A stretch of 36,083 bases of DNA from positions 1 to 36,083 of the forward strand of contig JAISNC010000064.1 of NCBI GenBank assembly GCA_031276355.1, read 5' to 3'. A program made the translations under genes and the position numbers. The stretch comes from Odoribacteraceae bacterium (GTDB lineage Bacteria > Bacteroidota > Bacteroidia > Bacteroidales > Marinifilaceae). Below are positions 18,093 through 27,193 of the stretch, piece by piece. Position 1 is the first letter of the stretch. Each line of letters opens with the position of its first letter. The notes beneath the pieces were generated by a model. It worked only from the letters and a program-made list of their open reading frames with translations. It was not told where the DNA came from and ran no database searches.

Positions 18093-20543
18093 ATGAAAAC
18101 AGTACAGATACATGGATGGTTATTTTTGATTTTTGCGATGGCATTGAATTTACGTGTTGATGCCCAGTCGATGCCGATTGTTTTTGACAAGAAGTACGGA
18201 GATAAGGGCAAGGTGGAACATGTTTGTTTGATCCGGGACGAAATCGTGATTGTGGGAAAGGAAGATAATACTTTTTTCTTGTCCTGGTTGGATAGGATGG
18301 GGCAAGTGGTTTATTCCAAGGCTATCGCGGGATATACCGAGATCTATCAGCTCAAGGAGGTGAGTGAAACAAGCGTGTTGGTCGTGGGGCGTTCTACTCA
18401 AACGAAGTTAAAAACGAAACAGGCGATCTCGACGGCTCGTGCCTCGGTTATAGATCGTCATGGTAGCGTGAAGTCAGACTTTTACCTTGGCGACGAGGGA
18501 AGTGTTTTCTCTTGTGGCGAGGTGCTTCGAGGGGGTGTGTCGATCTTCGGCGGGTATGCATTAAGGGCCGATGGCAAGAGATGCGGTATTCTGGTGAAGG
18601 CGGGAGCCGGTGGCGAGTTGGTGTATAAATATGTCTCTCCCACGGGAGAGCGTTGTGCGCTCTTCGAGGTGATAGGGAATAACACGGAGTATGTCTGTGC
18701 CGCTTTTGCCGCTGCGGATGAGACGAGTGAAGCGAGCGTGGTGCGCTTGAATAACGCGGGCCGTCCTTTTTACACTACTCATTTGCCTGCACGAGGGTTT
18801 GCCTTCACGGCTCTTCGCGTCAGCGTCACGGATGCTTCCGTGATCGCGATCGGGAATTCCGCGGAAGCGGGAGGGATTGTTTACAAGCTCCGGCCGGAGG
18901 GAGATGTTGTCTTTGCCAAGACCGTGATACCCGCTTCCGGGAGCACGTACTTGGATCATCTTTTCGTGGCACGTAACGGTACGATCCTCGTGGGAGGTAA
19001 TGGCGAAGGGAAGGGGTATTTCTCGTTGCTTCGCAGCGATGGTACTTCGTTGTATGCCGGGAGTGCCACGGGGATTTTGGCGGATGCCGTGATGAATGTT
19101 AATACCGGTGAGTCCACGATCACCACGTTTGATCCTGCCACTTATCACGGGAAATTTACACGTGTGTCGGGAGCGGGAAGTGTGGAATTTGAGCGGGTGA
19201 TAGATGGTCTGTTTGATAATATAAAGGTCAACAATAGCGGGGAGGTGATGTTGCTCTCTCGCCAGGAAGGGCGCGTGGCTACTTACTCCGCGTTCGGGGA
19301 GCCATTGTCCGGGGGATATATAGCCGAAAACAAGGCCGCTCTCTACGACGGTTCTCTGCTTTCAACCTCCGGGGAGATTGTATTTTGGGGCATGAAAAAC
19401 CGGATCATCAAGTTAGGACACGGGCTGTATATCTCTGACGTGAAGATCACGAAACCGATTAATGGTTTGGCGACGGCCCTCTTTACGGTGACGTTGACCG
19501 GCTTCTCGACCAACAAGGAAGGGGTTCCGCTTCCGGTGTCCGTGAATTACGCGACGAAGGGCATCACCGCTACCGAGGCGGACAATTTCATCCCGGTAAA
19601 GGGTCAGCTCTCCTTCATCCCGTCGAAGGGAGAGAGCAACCAGTACGCGGTCAAACAGAATATCGAGATCCCGATCAAGGCGAACAACTACGTCGAGGGG
19701 ATGAAAGAGTTCGAGGTATACCTCTCCGGGGTAACCCAGAGTTACCTGGTCAAGCCGGTGGGCAAGGGGATCATTGAAGACCAGCAAGCGATTGTCAAGT
19801 TGGTACGCACGGAAGATGGCGTGGAGGAGTTAAAGGACATCGTTTACGAGATCGGTCTTTTCAAGACGGATGGCACGCAGCTCGTCAACGCTACCGGTAC
19901 CGATATCATCTTCGATGGGAGCTACGGCGAAGGTACGGCGGACATGTTGGATTTCGATATAGGGGTTGCTCCCCGGATCGTGATCCCGGAGGGAAAACAG
20001 ACGGGCGTTTTTGGTGTTAAGACCTTGGGAGATACTCGTTATGAACTTTCAAAGACGGTTGTCGTTAATTTTGACAAGATCCATGCTTTGAGTGCCACGA
20101 AGATCGCTTTCGAGGGTTCCAGGTTGAGTTGCGTCGGCACGTTGATTGACCAGCCGGCGGTGATCGCGGCGACCTCCTTGGGGGATCACCGCGTGAATAA
20201 CAACATGATTTCCGGCTTCTTTAATCTCTCCCTGCACCGGGCTTCCGACGACGCGTTGCTTACCAACGCCACGGGCGATGATATCATCATTAAATTCGTT
20301 GTCGACCAGGACGGTTCCGCGCGTATGGGGAGGGACTTTGTCCTTACCAACCAGCATGACTTGCGCATTGACGGGGACGGGAATCACAGCACTGTTACCC
20401 TGTTGGGCCTGGTGCTTTACAGCACGGACGAGATGGAGAAGAACGTGCGCATGACGGTCGAGAGCGTACAAGTGCCCACGGGGGCCTTGCCTATCAATAT
20501 CTCGCCGAAGGGCCAGAAGGTCTTCTTCACGATTCGACGGTAA
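18093..20543 (+). CDS. Large exported protein: beta-propeller-like region plus Calx-beta-like domains
   Basis: An 816-residue protein with a signal peptide (cleavage probably after VDA at about residue 25). Residues about 27-440 are a run of short beta-strand repeats with G-rich turns (DEIVIVGKEDNTFFLSWLDR; NGTILVGGNGEGKGYFSLLR), as in propeller proteins. About 448-565 resembles a Calx-beta domain (LFTVTLTGFSTNKEGVPLPV, then IPIKANNYVEGMKEFEVYLS). Two further similar domains follow, about 566-690 and 691-816, which share LVNATGTDIIF and LTNATGDDIII. No lipobox, sorting domain or enzyme motif was seen. A role in adhesion or surface structure is likely. A hairpin terminator follows and the next gene is another large surface protein. 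Function not known. Confidence 0.8.
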   Translation: MKTVQIHGWLFLIFAMALNLRVDAQSMPIVFDKKYGDKGKVEHVCLIRDEIVIVGKEDNTFFLSWLDRMGQVVYSKAIAGYTEIYQLKEVSETSVLVVGRSTQTKLKTKQAISTARASVIDRHGSVKSDFYLGDEGSVFSCGEVLRGGVSIFGGYALRADGKRCGILVKAGAGGELVYKYVSPTGERCALFEVIGNNTEYVCAAFAAADETSEASVVRLNNAGRPFYTTHLPARGFAFTALRVSVTDASVIAIGNSAEAGGIVYKLRPEGDVVFAKTVIPASGSTYLDHLFVARNGTILVGGNGEGKGYFSLLRSDGTSLYAGSATGILADAVMNVNTGESTITTFDPATYHGKFTRVSGAGSVEFERVIDGLFDNIKVNNSGEVMLLSRQEGRVATYSAFGEPLSGGYIAENKAALYDGSLLSTSGEIVFWGMKNRIIKLGHGLYISDVKITKPINGLATALFTVTLTGFSTNKEGVPLPVSVNYATKGITATEADNFIPVKGQLSFIPSKGESNQYAVKQNIEIPIKANNYVEGMKEFEVYLSGVTQSYLVKPVGKGIIEDQQAIVKLVRTEDGVEELKDIVYEIGLFKTDGTQLVNATGTDIIFDGSYGEGTADMLDFDIGVAPRIVIPEGKQTGVFGVKTLGDTRYELSKTVVVNFDKIHALSATKIAFEGSRLSCVGTLIDQPAVIAATSLGDHRVNNNMISGFFNLSLHRASDDALLTNATGDDIIIKFVVDQDGSARMGRDFVLTNQHDLRIDGDGNHSTVTLLGLVLYSTDEMEKNVRMTVESVQVPTGALPINISPKGQKVFFTIRR

Positions 20544-20603
20544 GACGATCGGGTCGTCTGTTTGAAAATGTCTAAAAGAGGGATGAATGATGTAAAGTGC
20601 AAG

Positions 20604-20650
20604 GAATGGCTCTCGTCTTGTTAATAGATGAGGGCCATTCATTTAATGTA
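20604..20650 (+). terminator. Hairpin terminator after the propeller/Calx-beta gene
   Basis: A stem of 15 pairs including two G-T pairs runs from 20604-20618 (GAATGGCTCTCGTCT) to 20626-20640 (AGATGAGGGCCATTC) with a 7-base loop. The following ATTTAATGT is a weak T tract, so termination may be incomplete. Confidence 0.55.
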
Positions 20651-20868
20651 TATGTGTGTGTGGTCTGTTATAAATACAAAGCGGCTCTGTGAATTAAGAG
20701 CGATGTGTGGTATTGATTCCATCACCCTCTCCCGACAGGTGGCGAGGGGGAACGTCTATGTGATGCTCTCTGCGTTATCGGGGGGCATTCGGTTTTGTAT
20801 GGACAAATAATAAACATTTATAAATTGTTTATTTGTAGTTAGTTAAATTCGTTTAGAAAGATTCGGAA
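20651..20868. other. Spacer before the adhesin-like lipoprotein gene
   Basis: The spacer contains an imperfect A/T-rich inverted repeat (CAAATA at about 20804 onward, with TGTTTATTTG near 20835) and a GC-rich CCCTC/GAGGG pair around 20725-20750. A small open frame at 20628-20810 overlaps the terminator and shows no family features, so I do not call it. No convincing promoter was found. Confidence 0.4.
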
Positions 20869-23800
20869 ATGAAAAAGTGCAGCTTTATCCAGGGTCTATT
20901 CCTGGTGATTTTTAGTATCGTGTCGTGTGTGGTGATCGATGCGTGTCGAAGGGACGAACTCCATGAAAAAAGAACAAACCCCAATCTCTTCCTGCGGATG
21001 AGCGCCTACGACACGCCCGGGTACGCTGAGATCATCCCCGACACGCGCCTCTTCTTGTTTTACAAGGGGACGGGGAACGACATGCGCTTTCGCAGGGAGT
21101 TGCTTAACATCACCCGTACCTCCTCGCACCTCTCTACGCGGGTAGAGGCCGGTGATTGGTACCTCGCGTTGGTCGCCCCGCCCCGTCCCTCCTCCCTGCT
21201 CCTGCCGCGGGCGGGCCTTGATATGGCGAAGACTCCCCTCTACAAGTACGACCCTACCATCGACACGTTGACGGGTAAAAGCAGTAATGCTGAAGAAATA
21301 TTTATCGCCAACGCACCGGTGACGATTCACGAGAACCAGGAAACGGCCCTTGCCACGCGCTTAAATCGGAACATCGCGATGGTGGAGATCATCGTCCGCA
21401 AGGCTACCGCCAACTTCAACAAGGCGGCCGTGGACCACACGATCGAGCTACACCACGTCCCCTCTACCGTGAGCTATACCGGGGCCTTGTTGCCGGACAA
21501 GCACGCTCCCGACACCCTCCCGGCCACGAACTACCTACGGGCACGCGTGAAGCTCGAAAATCATCCCACGGAGAGCGGCTACCTTTGTGCTGACACCGTA
21601 CGCTTCTTGATCCCGGCCCACCGCGGGAGCGATTTTCTCGCGGCGAACCCCATCGATACCATCACGTTGAAGATGCTCGTGAGGGTCAATTTCCAGCGGA
21701 CGGGAGGCTCCCGTTTTATCAAATCGAAGGAGATCCCGGCAGTGGCGAAGTGCAATCACATCCTGCGCGTCGGTATCAACGTCAACGACGGTTTGCTCTT
21801 CTCCACCGAAACGCTACCGTGGGAAGAGGTTAACATTTCCGGGACGGTGGGGGAGAATTACTCCAACTGGCTCTATGTTAAGCAGGGCAGTACCGGTAGC
21901 GGACAATCCTGGCGAGACCCCCTGCCCGATATCACCACCGCCATTGCCACGGCCAACACTTTGCGGGCGCGGGCGATACCCGTGCACGGGATTCTCGTGG
22001 CGGGCGGCACCACCACCGGCGTCTACCAGGAAGCGTTCTCCATCCCCGCGGGCACGAGAATTTTCGGGGGATGGAAAGGTACGCCTGGCACGGAATTATC
22101 CTCCACCGACCGTTTTGCCCCCTACACCTCCGCACACCGTGACCTGGCGGCGAGCAAGGCCATCATCACCCCGGTCGACCGGGGGATTCTCCTGGAGGCC
22201 GACTCCACCGTCTTCGACGGTTTTATCGTGCGAGGGGTGACGGGTAACATCGTGCCGCTTACCCTCAACAAGACCTCGGCCTGGATCAACGCCGTGGAAC
22301 TCCGCGACAACACCTCCACTGCCGCTCACGCCCTCGCCCTCGCGGCCGGCATCGCCACCAACATCCTCGTTGCCGACAACAGCAAGGGCATCTCCCTCGC
22401 CTCGGCCGCCACGCTGGTCAATGCCACCGTCGTGAATAACGCCGCTGCCTCTACCTTCGCCGGCAAGTTCATCAACTCCGTTTACTGGGGCAACGCCGGG
22501 GACGTGCCCACGGGCGGTACCATACAGTACTCCGCGTTCACCGCGCCCCAATCCCTCCCCGGCTTGAACAACTTCGCGATCAACGCGATGAACACGGCTT
22601 GGTTCACCTCGAGCGACACCATCCCCGGCCCGCATTTCAACCTCGCGGCCTCCCCGAAATACGCCCCGGATGCCCTCACCCCCAACCGTTCCCCCATGCT
22701 GGGACGCGGTAACCGGGCATCTTTCGACGCTGTCACCACGGCCATGAAGGAGAAAAAGGACATCGACGGCAACCCGCGCCACAATGACGGCACCGACATC
22801 GGGTGTTACGAGGGCATCGGTGGCGCGACGGGCTTTCGCCTGCGCTGGAACTTGAACGCGCTGTACATCTCTACCAAGGCGAACAACGAGAGCGAGCACC
22901 CCGTGCTGCTCGTCGAGAACGCGGAAGGCGCTCACGTGAAGTGGTGGGTACGTGCGAAGTCCATCGAGTGGAGCCGCTACTCCCTCGCCTTGGGCTATAC
23001 CGCTGGCGAGGGCAGTACGGACGACCTGGGGATATTCAAGTTAAAATCCGGTAATTCCCCCAACACGGGTAACACCCAGGTCTCCTGCGGGAAGGTCATC
23101 TTGTCGAGCAACCTGGGTAGCTACCTGCCCGATGTCGAGTTGGAAGTCTTCCAGACACCCGGCACCTCCCGCCCGTGGACCTCCGGCTACGCCGGCTCTT
23201 TTCACCGGAACAACGAGGTTGAGGAACGCCTCATCTCCGGCAGCAACAACGGCGCGTGGAAGGTACGCGTCGTGAGCGGCATCGACTGGATCAAGATCGA
23301 CACGAACCCGCGGGGATACAACAACGGCATCGTGGAAGAGACACCCTGGGGAGAGGTCTCCGGGACGGGCAATATCAAATTCCGTGTCGGCCTGAAAAGT
23401 ACCCTGCCTCCCGGTCACGCGCCTCGTTACGGCTTGATCACCATCACGCGTGACGGTGGCGCGGCGCTCTTCTTCGTGCGCCAGGGGGAGGAACCCGACT
23501 ACATCTACGGCCCCGCCTCGCCCGGTCGCACGGAAGCCCCTCCCGGTCGTCCCGATGCCGTCAAGTTCTCCCCCTATAACCTCACGGATCCGCAAGGGCG
23601 ATTCGACGCGAACGGCGTGCCGCTCGGCAAGAGCGGCGGCGGTTTTGTCGATTACCCCTCGAAGACCGGTTATTTCTTCAAGTTCTCCGACACGCGGGCT
23701 TACTATCCCGACAACAGCGTGCCGGGCACGAAACTCACTACCGATCGCACGCTGGAGTGGAGCGACGACAATGACCCCTGTCCCCCCGGTTACCACACGC

Positions 23801-24255
23801 CGACCAACTCGCAGTTCGTCGAGAGTTACTTCCTGAACAAACGCGTCAACACCGCTTTTTCCGGCGATGCTAACACGACGTTCGTGTGGGGACGTATCGC
23901 CGACGGTTACTTCGACCGCTTCGCCGCTGACGGCTCGCGCGAGCACGGGACGGGGCCGGACAGGGCAACGGAGGGCTTGTTGATATACAACGACTATAAT
24001 AACGCGAGCGTCTTCTTCCCGATGGCCGGCAAGCGGATCACGGAGTCTCCCGGCGACAAGTTCTTCACGCGCACGGGTACCTCCGGTGGCGGGCGTTACG
24101 TGCAGTGGACGCTCACGCGGACGAAACAGGACAACGACAGGGTATTCACCACGCACAGCTACGGGGTCGACAACACCGGTCACCTGGGCATGTCCTGCTG
24201 GCTCAACGAGACGGCGAAGAACGAGGCCGCCTCCGTCCGTTGCGTGAAAGATTGA
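20869..24255 (+). CDS. Mosaic surface lipoprotein: fimbrillin-like, beta-helix, BACON-like and FISUMP-like regions
   Basis: A 1128-residue exported protein. A hydrophobic start and cysteines at 20 (SIVSC) and 26 (IDAC) indicate a lipoprotein signal; which cysteine is used is uncertain. Residues about 30-330 resemble the N-terminal region of fimbrillin/Mfa-type proteins. About 345-640 is an A/N/T-rich beta-helix-like region closing with KKDIDGNPRHNDGTDIGCYE. About 760-880 is BACON-like (WIKIDTNPRGYNN, ending GLITITRDGGAALFFVRQGE). From about 910 to the end is FISUMP-like (WSDDNDPCPPGYHTPTNSQF, ending SVRCVKD). This fits a fimbrial-tip or glycan-binding adhesin, but no ligand can be named. The gene is visibly richer in G+C than the ribosomal block. 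No fimbrial shaft or anchor genes adjoin it. Confidence 0.82.
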   Translation: MKKCSFIQGLFLVIFSIVSCVVIDACRRDELHEKRTNPNLFLRMSAYDTPGYAEIIPDTRLFLFYKGTGNDMRFRRELLNITRTSSHLSTRVEAGDWYLALVAPPRPSSLLLPRAGLDMAKTPLYKYDPTIDTLTGKSSNAEEIFIANAPVTIHENQETALATRLNRNIAMVEIIVRKATANFNKAAVDHTIELHHVPSTVSYTGALLPDKHAPDTLPATNYLRARVKLENHPTESGYLCADTVRFLIPAHRGSDFLAANPIDTITLKMLVRVNFQRTGGSRFIKSKEIPAVAKCNHILRVGINVNDGLLFSTETLPWEEVNISGTVGENYSNWLYVKQGSTGSGQSWRDPLPDITTAIATANTLRARAIPVHGILVAGGTTTGVYQEAFSIPAGTRIFGGWKGTPGTELSSTDRFAPYTSAHRDLAASKAIITPVDRGILLEADSTVFDGFIVRGVTGNIVPLTLNKTSAWINAVELRDNTSTAAHALALAAGIATNILVADNSKGISLASAATLVNATVVNNAAASTFAGKFINSVYWGNAGDVPTGGTIQYSAFTAPQSLPGLNNFAINAMNTAWFTSSDTIPGPHFNLAASPKYAPDALTPNRSPMLGRGNRASFDAVTTAMKEKKDIDGNPRHNDGTDIGCYEGIGGATGFRLRWNLNALYISTKANNESEHPVLLVENAEGAHVKWWVRAKSIEWSRYSLALGYTAGEGSTDDLGIFKLKSGNSPNTGNTQVSCGKVILSSNLGSYLPDVELEVFQTPGTSRPWTSGYAGSFHRNNEVEERLISGSNNGAWKVRVVSGIDWIKIDTNPRGYNNGIVEETPWGEVSGTGNIKFRVGLKSTLPPGHAPRYGLITITRDGGAALFFVRQGEEPDYIYGPASPGRTEAPPGRPDAVKFSPYNLTDPQGRFDANGVPLGKSGGGFVDYPSKTGYFFKFSDTRAYYPDNSVPGTKLTTDRTLEWSDDNDPCPPGYHTPTNSQFVESYFLNKRVNTAFSGDANTTFVWGRIADGYFDRFAADGSREHGTGPDRATEGLLIYNDYNNASVFFPMAGKRITESPGDKFFTRTGTSGGGRYVQWTLTRTKQDNDRVFTTHSYGVDNTGHLGMSCWLNETAKNEAASVRCVKD

Positions 24256-24264
24256 TGCCTTGCC

Positions 24265-24310
24265 GGCCGCGCGCGTTCTCGGCACGTTGTCGCCGGGGCC
24301 GCGCGCGGCC
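24265..24310. terminator. GC-only hairpin between convergent genes
   Basis: GGCCGCGCGCG at 24265-24275 is the exact reverse complement of CGCGCGCGGCC at 24300-24310, separated by 24 bases. It lies in the 93-base gap between the lipoprotein gene and the leftward DUF2156 gene. There is no T tract on either strand, so it may block read-through from both sides by structure alone or be a repeat. Confidence 0.4.
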
Positions 24311-24348
24311 AGCGGGGCCGGGTCAAGGGATCCTGAACGACGCGCGGG

Positions 24349-25242
24349 TCACGGGTGGAACTCCGCGAACCCCTTCTCGAGTAGGAAGCGGGGCCGGTAC
24401 GACAACTTCGCCTTGCGTAATCCCGGTAATCCCAGGTCTTCCTCCCGGTTGATGTAGGTGTATTGTTCCGGCACGCGCCGGGCTAACTCTTGATTGATGA
24501 TGTTATACGCCCCGTCGACCGAGGAGTCGGCTTTCTCGATGTGGATGCCGAACGTGTCGTCCGTGATCGGCGCGCCGTAGGCGAAGGCCACCATCTTCCC
24601 CGCCACGCGGATGGCACCCCCCAGGAGTTGCAACTCCCCCGCGTGTTGCAGGGCCAATGTTAACGCCTTGCGCTCGTTCAACAGGCTTTCCGATTCGGCA
24701 CAGCCGTGCTGCCTGCACCACTCCTCCTCTAACGCGAGGCACTGGGGCACCAGTCCCGCGGCCAGCGGCACGTACTCGTACGGGTACGTCCGCCTGAACT
24801 TGTTGACGTGATTGCGTTTGGACTGCAGGTGTTTTCCTTTCAAGTCGACCAAGTCTTGGCGCGCGTAGATGTAATCGAAATGATCGCGATTGACCCGGTA
24901 GTGAAACCGGCCGGGGAAATCCTCGTCCAGCCAGCCCGCGAGCGAGGGAAATACCCCGAACAGCCGTAGCGGTTCGCCCCGTTCCGCGGCCTCCCGTAGC
25001 AGCTGTTCCACGATCCATTTCCGGTGTTCGCTCGTCACGGGCACGAGGTAGACGACCCGCGCGCTCTCCAGCATGAAACGGATCACCGGGGTATCGGCGA
25101 TGATGGCAAAACTGCCCCGCGTGAGGAATTGCCAGCTATATAAATTCACGAACGATAAGTTGCAGTCCCTGCTCCCCGCGGCGGAGAGGCGGGGAACGAG
25201 AAATTCCCTGTCATCTAACGTGATACTCTTGAATTCTATCAT
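24349..25242 (-). CDS. DUF2156 (phosphatidylglycerol lysyltransferase C-terminal-like) protein
   Basis: A 297-residue soluble protein, no membrane helices. It matches the DUF2156/LPG-synthase C-terminal family, a double GNAT-like fold: CNLSFVNLYSWQFLTRGSFA near the start, VDLKGKHLQSKRNHVNKFRR in the middle, then GGAIRVAGKMVAFAYGAPIT, HIEKADSSVDGAYNIINQEL and YINREEDLGLPGLRKAKLSY. Full-length relatives transfer lysine from tRNA to phosphatidylglycerol and carry a large membrane domain; that part is absent here, so the substrate is unknown. The gene is divergent from the phospho-sugar mutase. Start ATG 25242 agrees with the family start MIEFKSIT. No clear promoter was found. Confidence 0.88.
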   Translation of the reverse strand: MIEFKSITLDDREFLVPRLSAAGSRDCNLSFVNLYSWQFLTRGSFAIIADTPVIRFMLESARVVYLVPVTSEHRKWIVEQLLREAAERGEPLRLFGVFPSLAGWLDEDFPGRFHYRVNRDHFDYIYARQDLVDLKGKHLQSKRNHVNKFRRTYPYEYVPLAAGLVPQCLALEEEWCRQHGCAESESLLNERKALTLALQHAGELQLLGGAIRVAGKMVAFAYGAPITDDTFGIHIEKADSSVDGAYNIINQELARRVPEQYTYINREEDLGLPGLRKAKLSYRPRFLLEKGFAEFHP

Positions 25243-25391
25243 TTTTACTCCTTGTTAAACGGCACGTGCGCCGCACCGCCGCGAAGATAACGACAACGAA
25301 CGGATTTTCCCCGGTTCGCGCCACCCGAATTTGCAAAACGTCCCCTCGCGCACCCCCCTCGCCGGGGCGCGTGTAATCCGGGAAATTCATG

Positions 25392-25399
25392 TATATTTG
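25392..25399 (+). promoter_or_regulatory. Candidate -7 element (TATATTTG) for the phospho-sugar mutase gene
   Basis: TATATTTG matches TAnnTTTG and lies 23 bases before the ATG at 25423. No TTG is found about 20 bases upstream, so the -33 element is weak or absent. Confidence 0.55.
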
Positions 25400-25422
25400 C
25401 CCCTGGATTAACACGTGAAGAT

Positions 25423-27168
25423 ATGATAGATAACGTTGATTTTATCGCGAAAGCGAGGGCGAAGGCCGAGGGATGGCTGGATGCCGCTTACGACGCGGCC
25501 ACGCGCGCCGCCGTGCAACAGATGTTACGGGATGAGGACCCGACGGGGCTGGTGGACGCTTTTTATAACGACCTCGAGTTCGGTACCGGCGGGTTACGGG
25601 GTATCATGGGCGTGGGCACCAACCGGATGAACACGTACACCGTGGGGGCTGCCACGCAAGGGTTCGCCAATTACATCAACCGGCTGCACGCGGGAGAGGC
25701 GCGATCGGTGTGTATCGGCTATGACTGCCGCCATCACTCCCGTGATTTCGCCGAGACCGCCGCCGGCATATTCTCCGCCAACGGCATCGAGGTCTTCCTT
25801 TTCGAGGCGTTGCGCCCCACGCCGGAGATATCGTTCGCCATCCGGCAGCTCGGTTGCAAGGGGGGAGTAATCATCACGGCCTCCCACAACCCGAAGGAGT
25901 ACAACGGTTACAAGGCGTACGGGGACGACGGGTCGCAGCTGGTGCCCCCGCACGACAAAAACGTGATCGAGGAGGTGAAAAAGGTGACGGTCGCGGGGAT
26001 CCGTTTCGAGCGGGTCGCCGGGCGCATCCACGTGCTGGGGGCGGATTTCGACCGGGTCTACCTCGACCGGGTGAAGCAACTCGGCCTCTCCCCCGATGCC
26101 ATCCGCGCGGCGGGCGATTTGAAAATCGTCTTCACGCCCCTTCACGGTGCCACCTTCGAGCTGGTGCCGGCATCGCTGCGTCTTTGGGGATTCACGGGCG
26201 TGCATGTCGTGCCGGGGCAGGGCCTCCCGGATGGCGATTTTCCCACCGTGGCCTCGGCCAACCCGGAAGAACCCGCCGCGTTCAAGATGGCCCTCGACCT
26301 GGCGCGGGAACTGGACGCGGAGCTCGCGATGGCGTGTGACCCGGACGGCGACCGGATCGGTATCTCCGTGAAGGACGATCGCGGGGAGTGGGTGCTCCTG
26401 GACGGCAACCAGGCCAATCTCATCTTTATCGAGTATATCATCCGGCGGCGACGAGAACTGGGATTGCTCTCCGGCGGGGAGTACGTCGTCAAGACCATCG
26501 TGACGACGGAGCTTATCAAGGATATCGCCGAGAGGAACGGGATCACGTGCTTCGATGTCTACACCGGCTTCAAGTGGATCGCCGCCATGATCCGCGAGCA
26601 AGGGCCAGACAAGTATATCGGCGGCGGCGAGGAGTCGTTCGGTTTCATGCCGGGAGCCTTCACCCGCGACAAGGATGGCGTGTCGTCGGCCTCGCTGATG
26701 GCCGAGATCGCCGCGTGGTGCAAGACGAACGGTAAATCCATCTATACCTTCCTCAAGGAGATATACGCCAAGTACGGTTTCTCGCGCGAGCGAATGGTGT
26801 ATGTCGTGCGCGAGGGGGTGAGCGGCGCCCGCGAGATCGCCGCGATGATGGAACGCTTTCGTTACCGCTCCCCGCGACAGATCAACGGCAGCGAGGTCGT
26901 GTTGCAAAAGGACTACTTGACGCGCGAGGCCGTCGAGCCGCTTAGCGGGAAGAGAACGCCCCTGGACGTGACTACCTCCAGCGATGTCTTGCAGTTCTTC
27001 CTCGCCGATGGCAGCAAGATATCCGTGCGGCCCTCCGGCACCGAGCCGAAGATCAAGTTCTATTTCGAGGCACGTGCTCCCATGCGAGGCATCGATGACT
27101 TCGAGCAGGCCCGGGAGATGGCCGACCTGCGCGTGGAGGGGATGATGACGGATATCATGAGAGGATAA
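25423..27168 (+). CDS. Phospho-sugar mutase (phosphoglucomutase/phosphomannomutase family)
   Basis: A 581-residue cytoplasmic enzyme of the alpha-D-phosphohexomutase family, which moves phosphate between C1 and C6 of hexoses. GTGGLRGIMGVGTNRMN lies near the start; the phosphoserine loop TASHNPKEYNGYKAY has S154; the magnesium loop DPDGDRIG spans about 306-313; the sugar-binding loop GGEESFG is near 400; the phosphate-binding RPSGTEPKIKF starts at 536. Length fits the roughly 580-residue PgcA/phosphoglucomutase-like group. It probably feeds glucose-1-phosphate into polysaccharide or nucleotide-sugar synthesis, but mannose and glucosamine substrates cannot be excluded. The helicase gene converges on it with a 25-base gap. 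Confidence 0.93.
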   Translation: MIDNVDFIAKARAKAEGWLDAAYDAATRAAVQQMLRDEDPTGLVDAFYNDLEFGTGGLRGIMGVGTNRMNTYTVGAATQGFANYINRLHAGEARSVCIGYDCRHHSRDFAETAAGIFSANGIEVFLFEALRPTPEISFAIRQLGCKGGVIITASHNPKEYNGYKAYGDDGSQLVPPHDKNVIEEVKKVTVAGIRFERVAGRIHVLGADFDRVYLDRVKQLGLSPDAIRAAGDLKIVFTPLHGATFELVPASLRLWGFTGVHVVPGQGLPDGDFPTVASANPEEPAAFKMALDLARELDAELAMACDPDGDRIGISVKDDRGEWVLLDGNQANLIFIEYIIRRRRELGLLSGGEYVVKTIVTTELIKDIAERNGITCFDVYTGFKWIAAMIREQGPDKYIGGGEESFGFMPGAFTRDKDGVSSASLMAEIAAWCKTNGKSIYTFLKEIYAKYGFSRERMVYVVREGVSGAREIAAMMERFRYRSPRQINGSEVVLQKDYLTREAVEPLSGKRTPLDVTTSSDVLQFFLADGSKISVRPSGTEPKIKFYFEARAPMRGIDDFEQAREMADLRVEGMMTDIMRG

Positions 27169-27193
27169 GCCACGGGGGGGACGGGCGCTCACG

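Noticed and set aside
17818-18144. A minus-strand reading LIFIGTPTFA that resembles the start of methionyl-tRNA formyltransferase
   Set aside because: Only about ten residues match, the following sequence has no similarity to the family and no start codon context fits. Treated as chance.
23041-24285. 414-codon minus-strand frame
   Set aside because: Antisense shadow of the mosaic lipoprotein gene, caused by high GC at codon position three.
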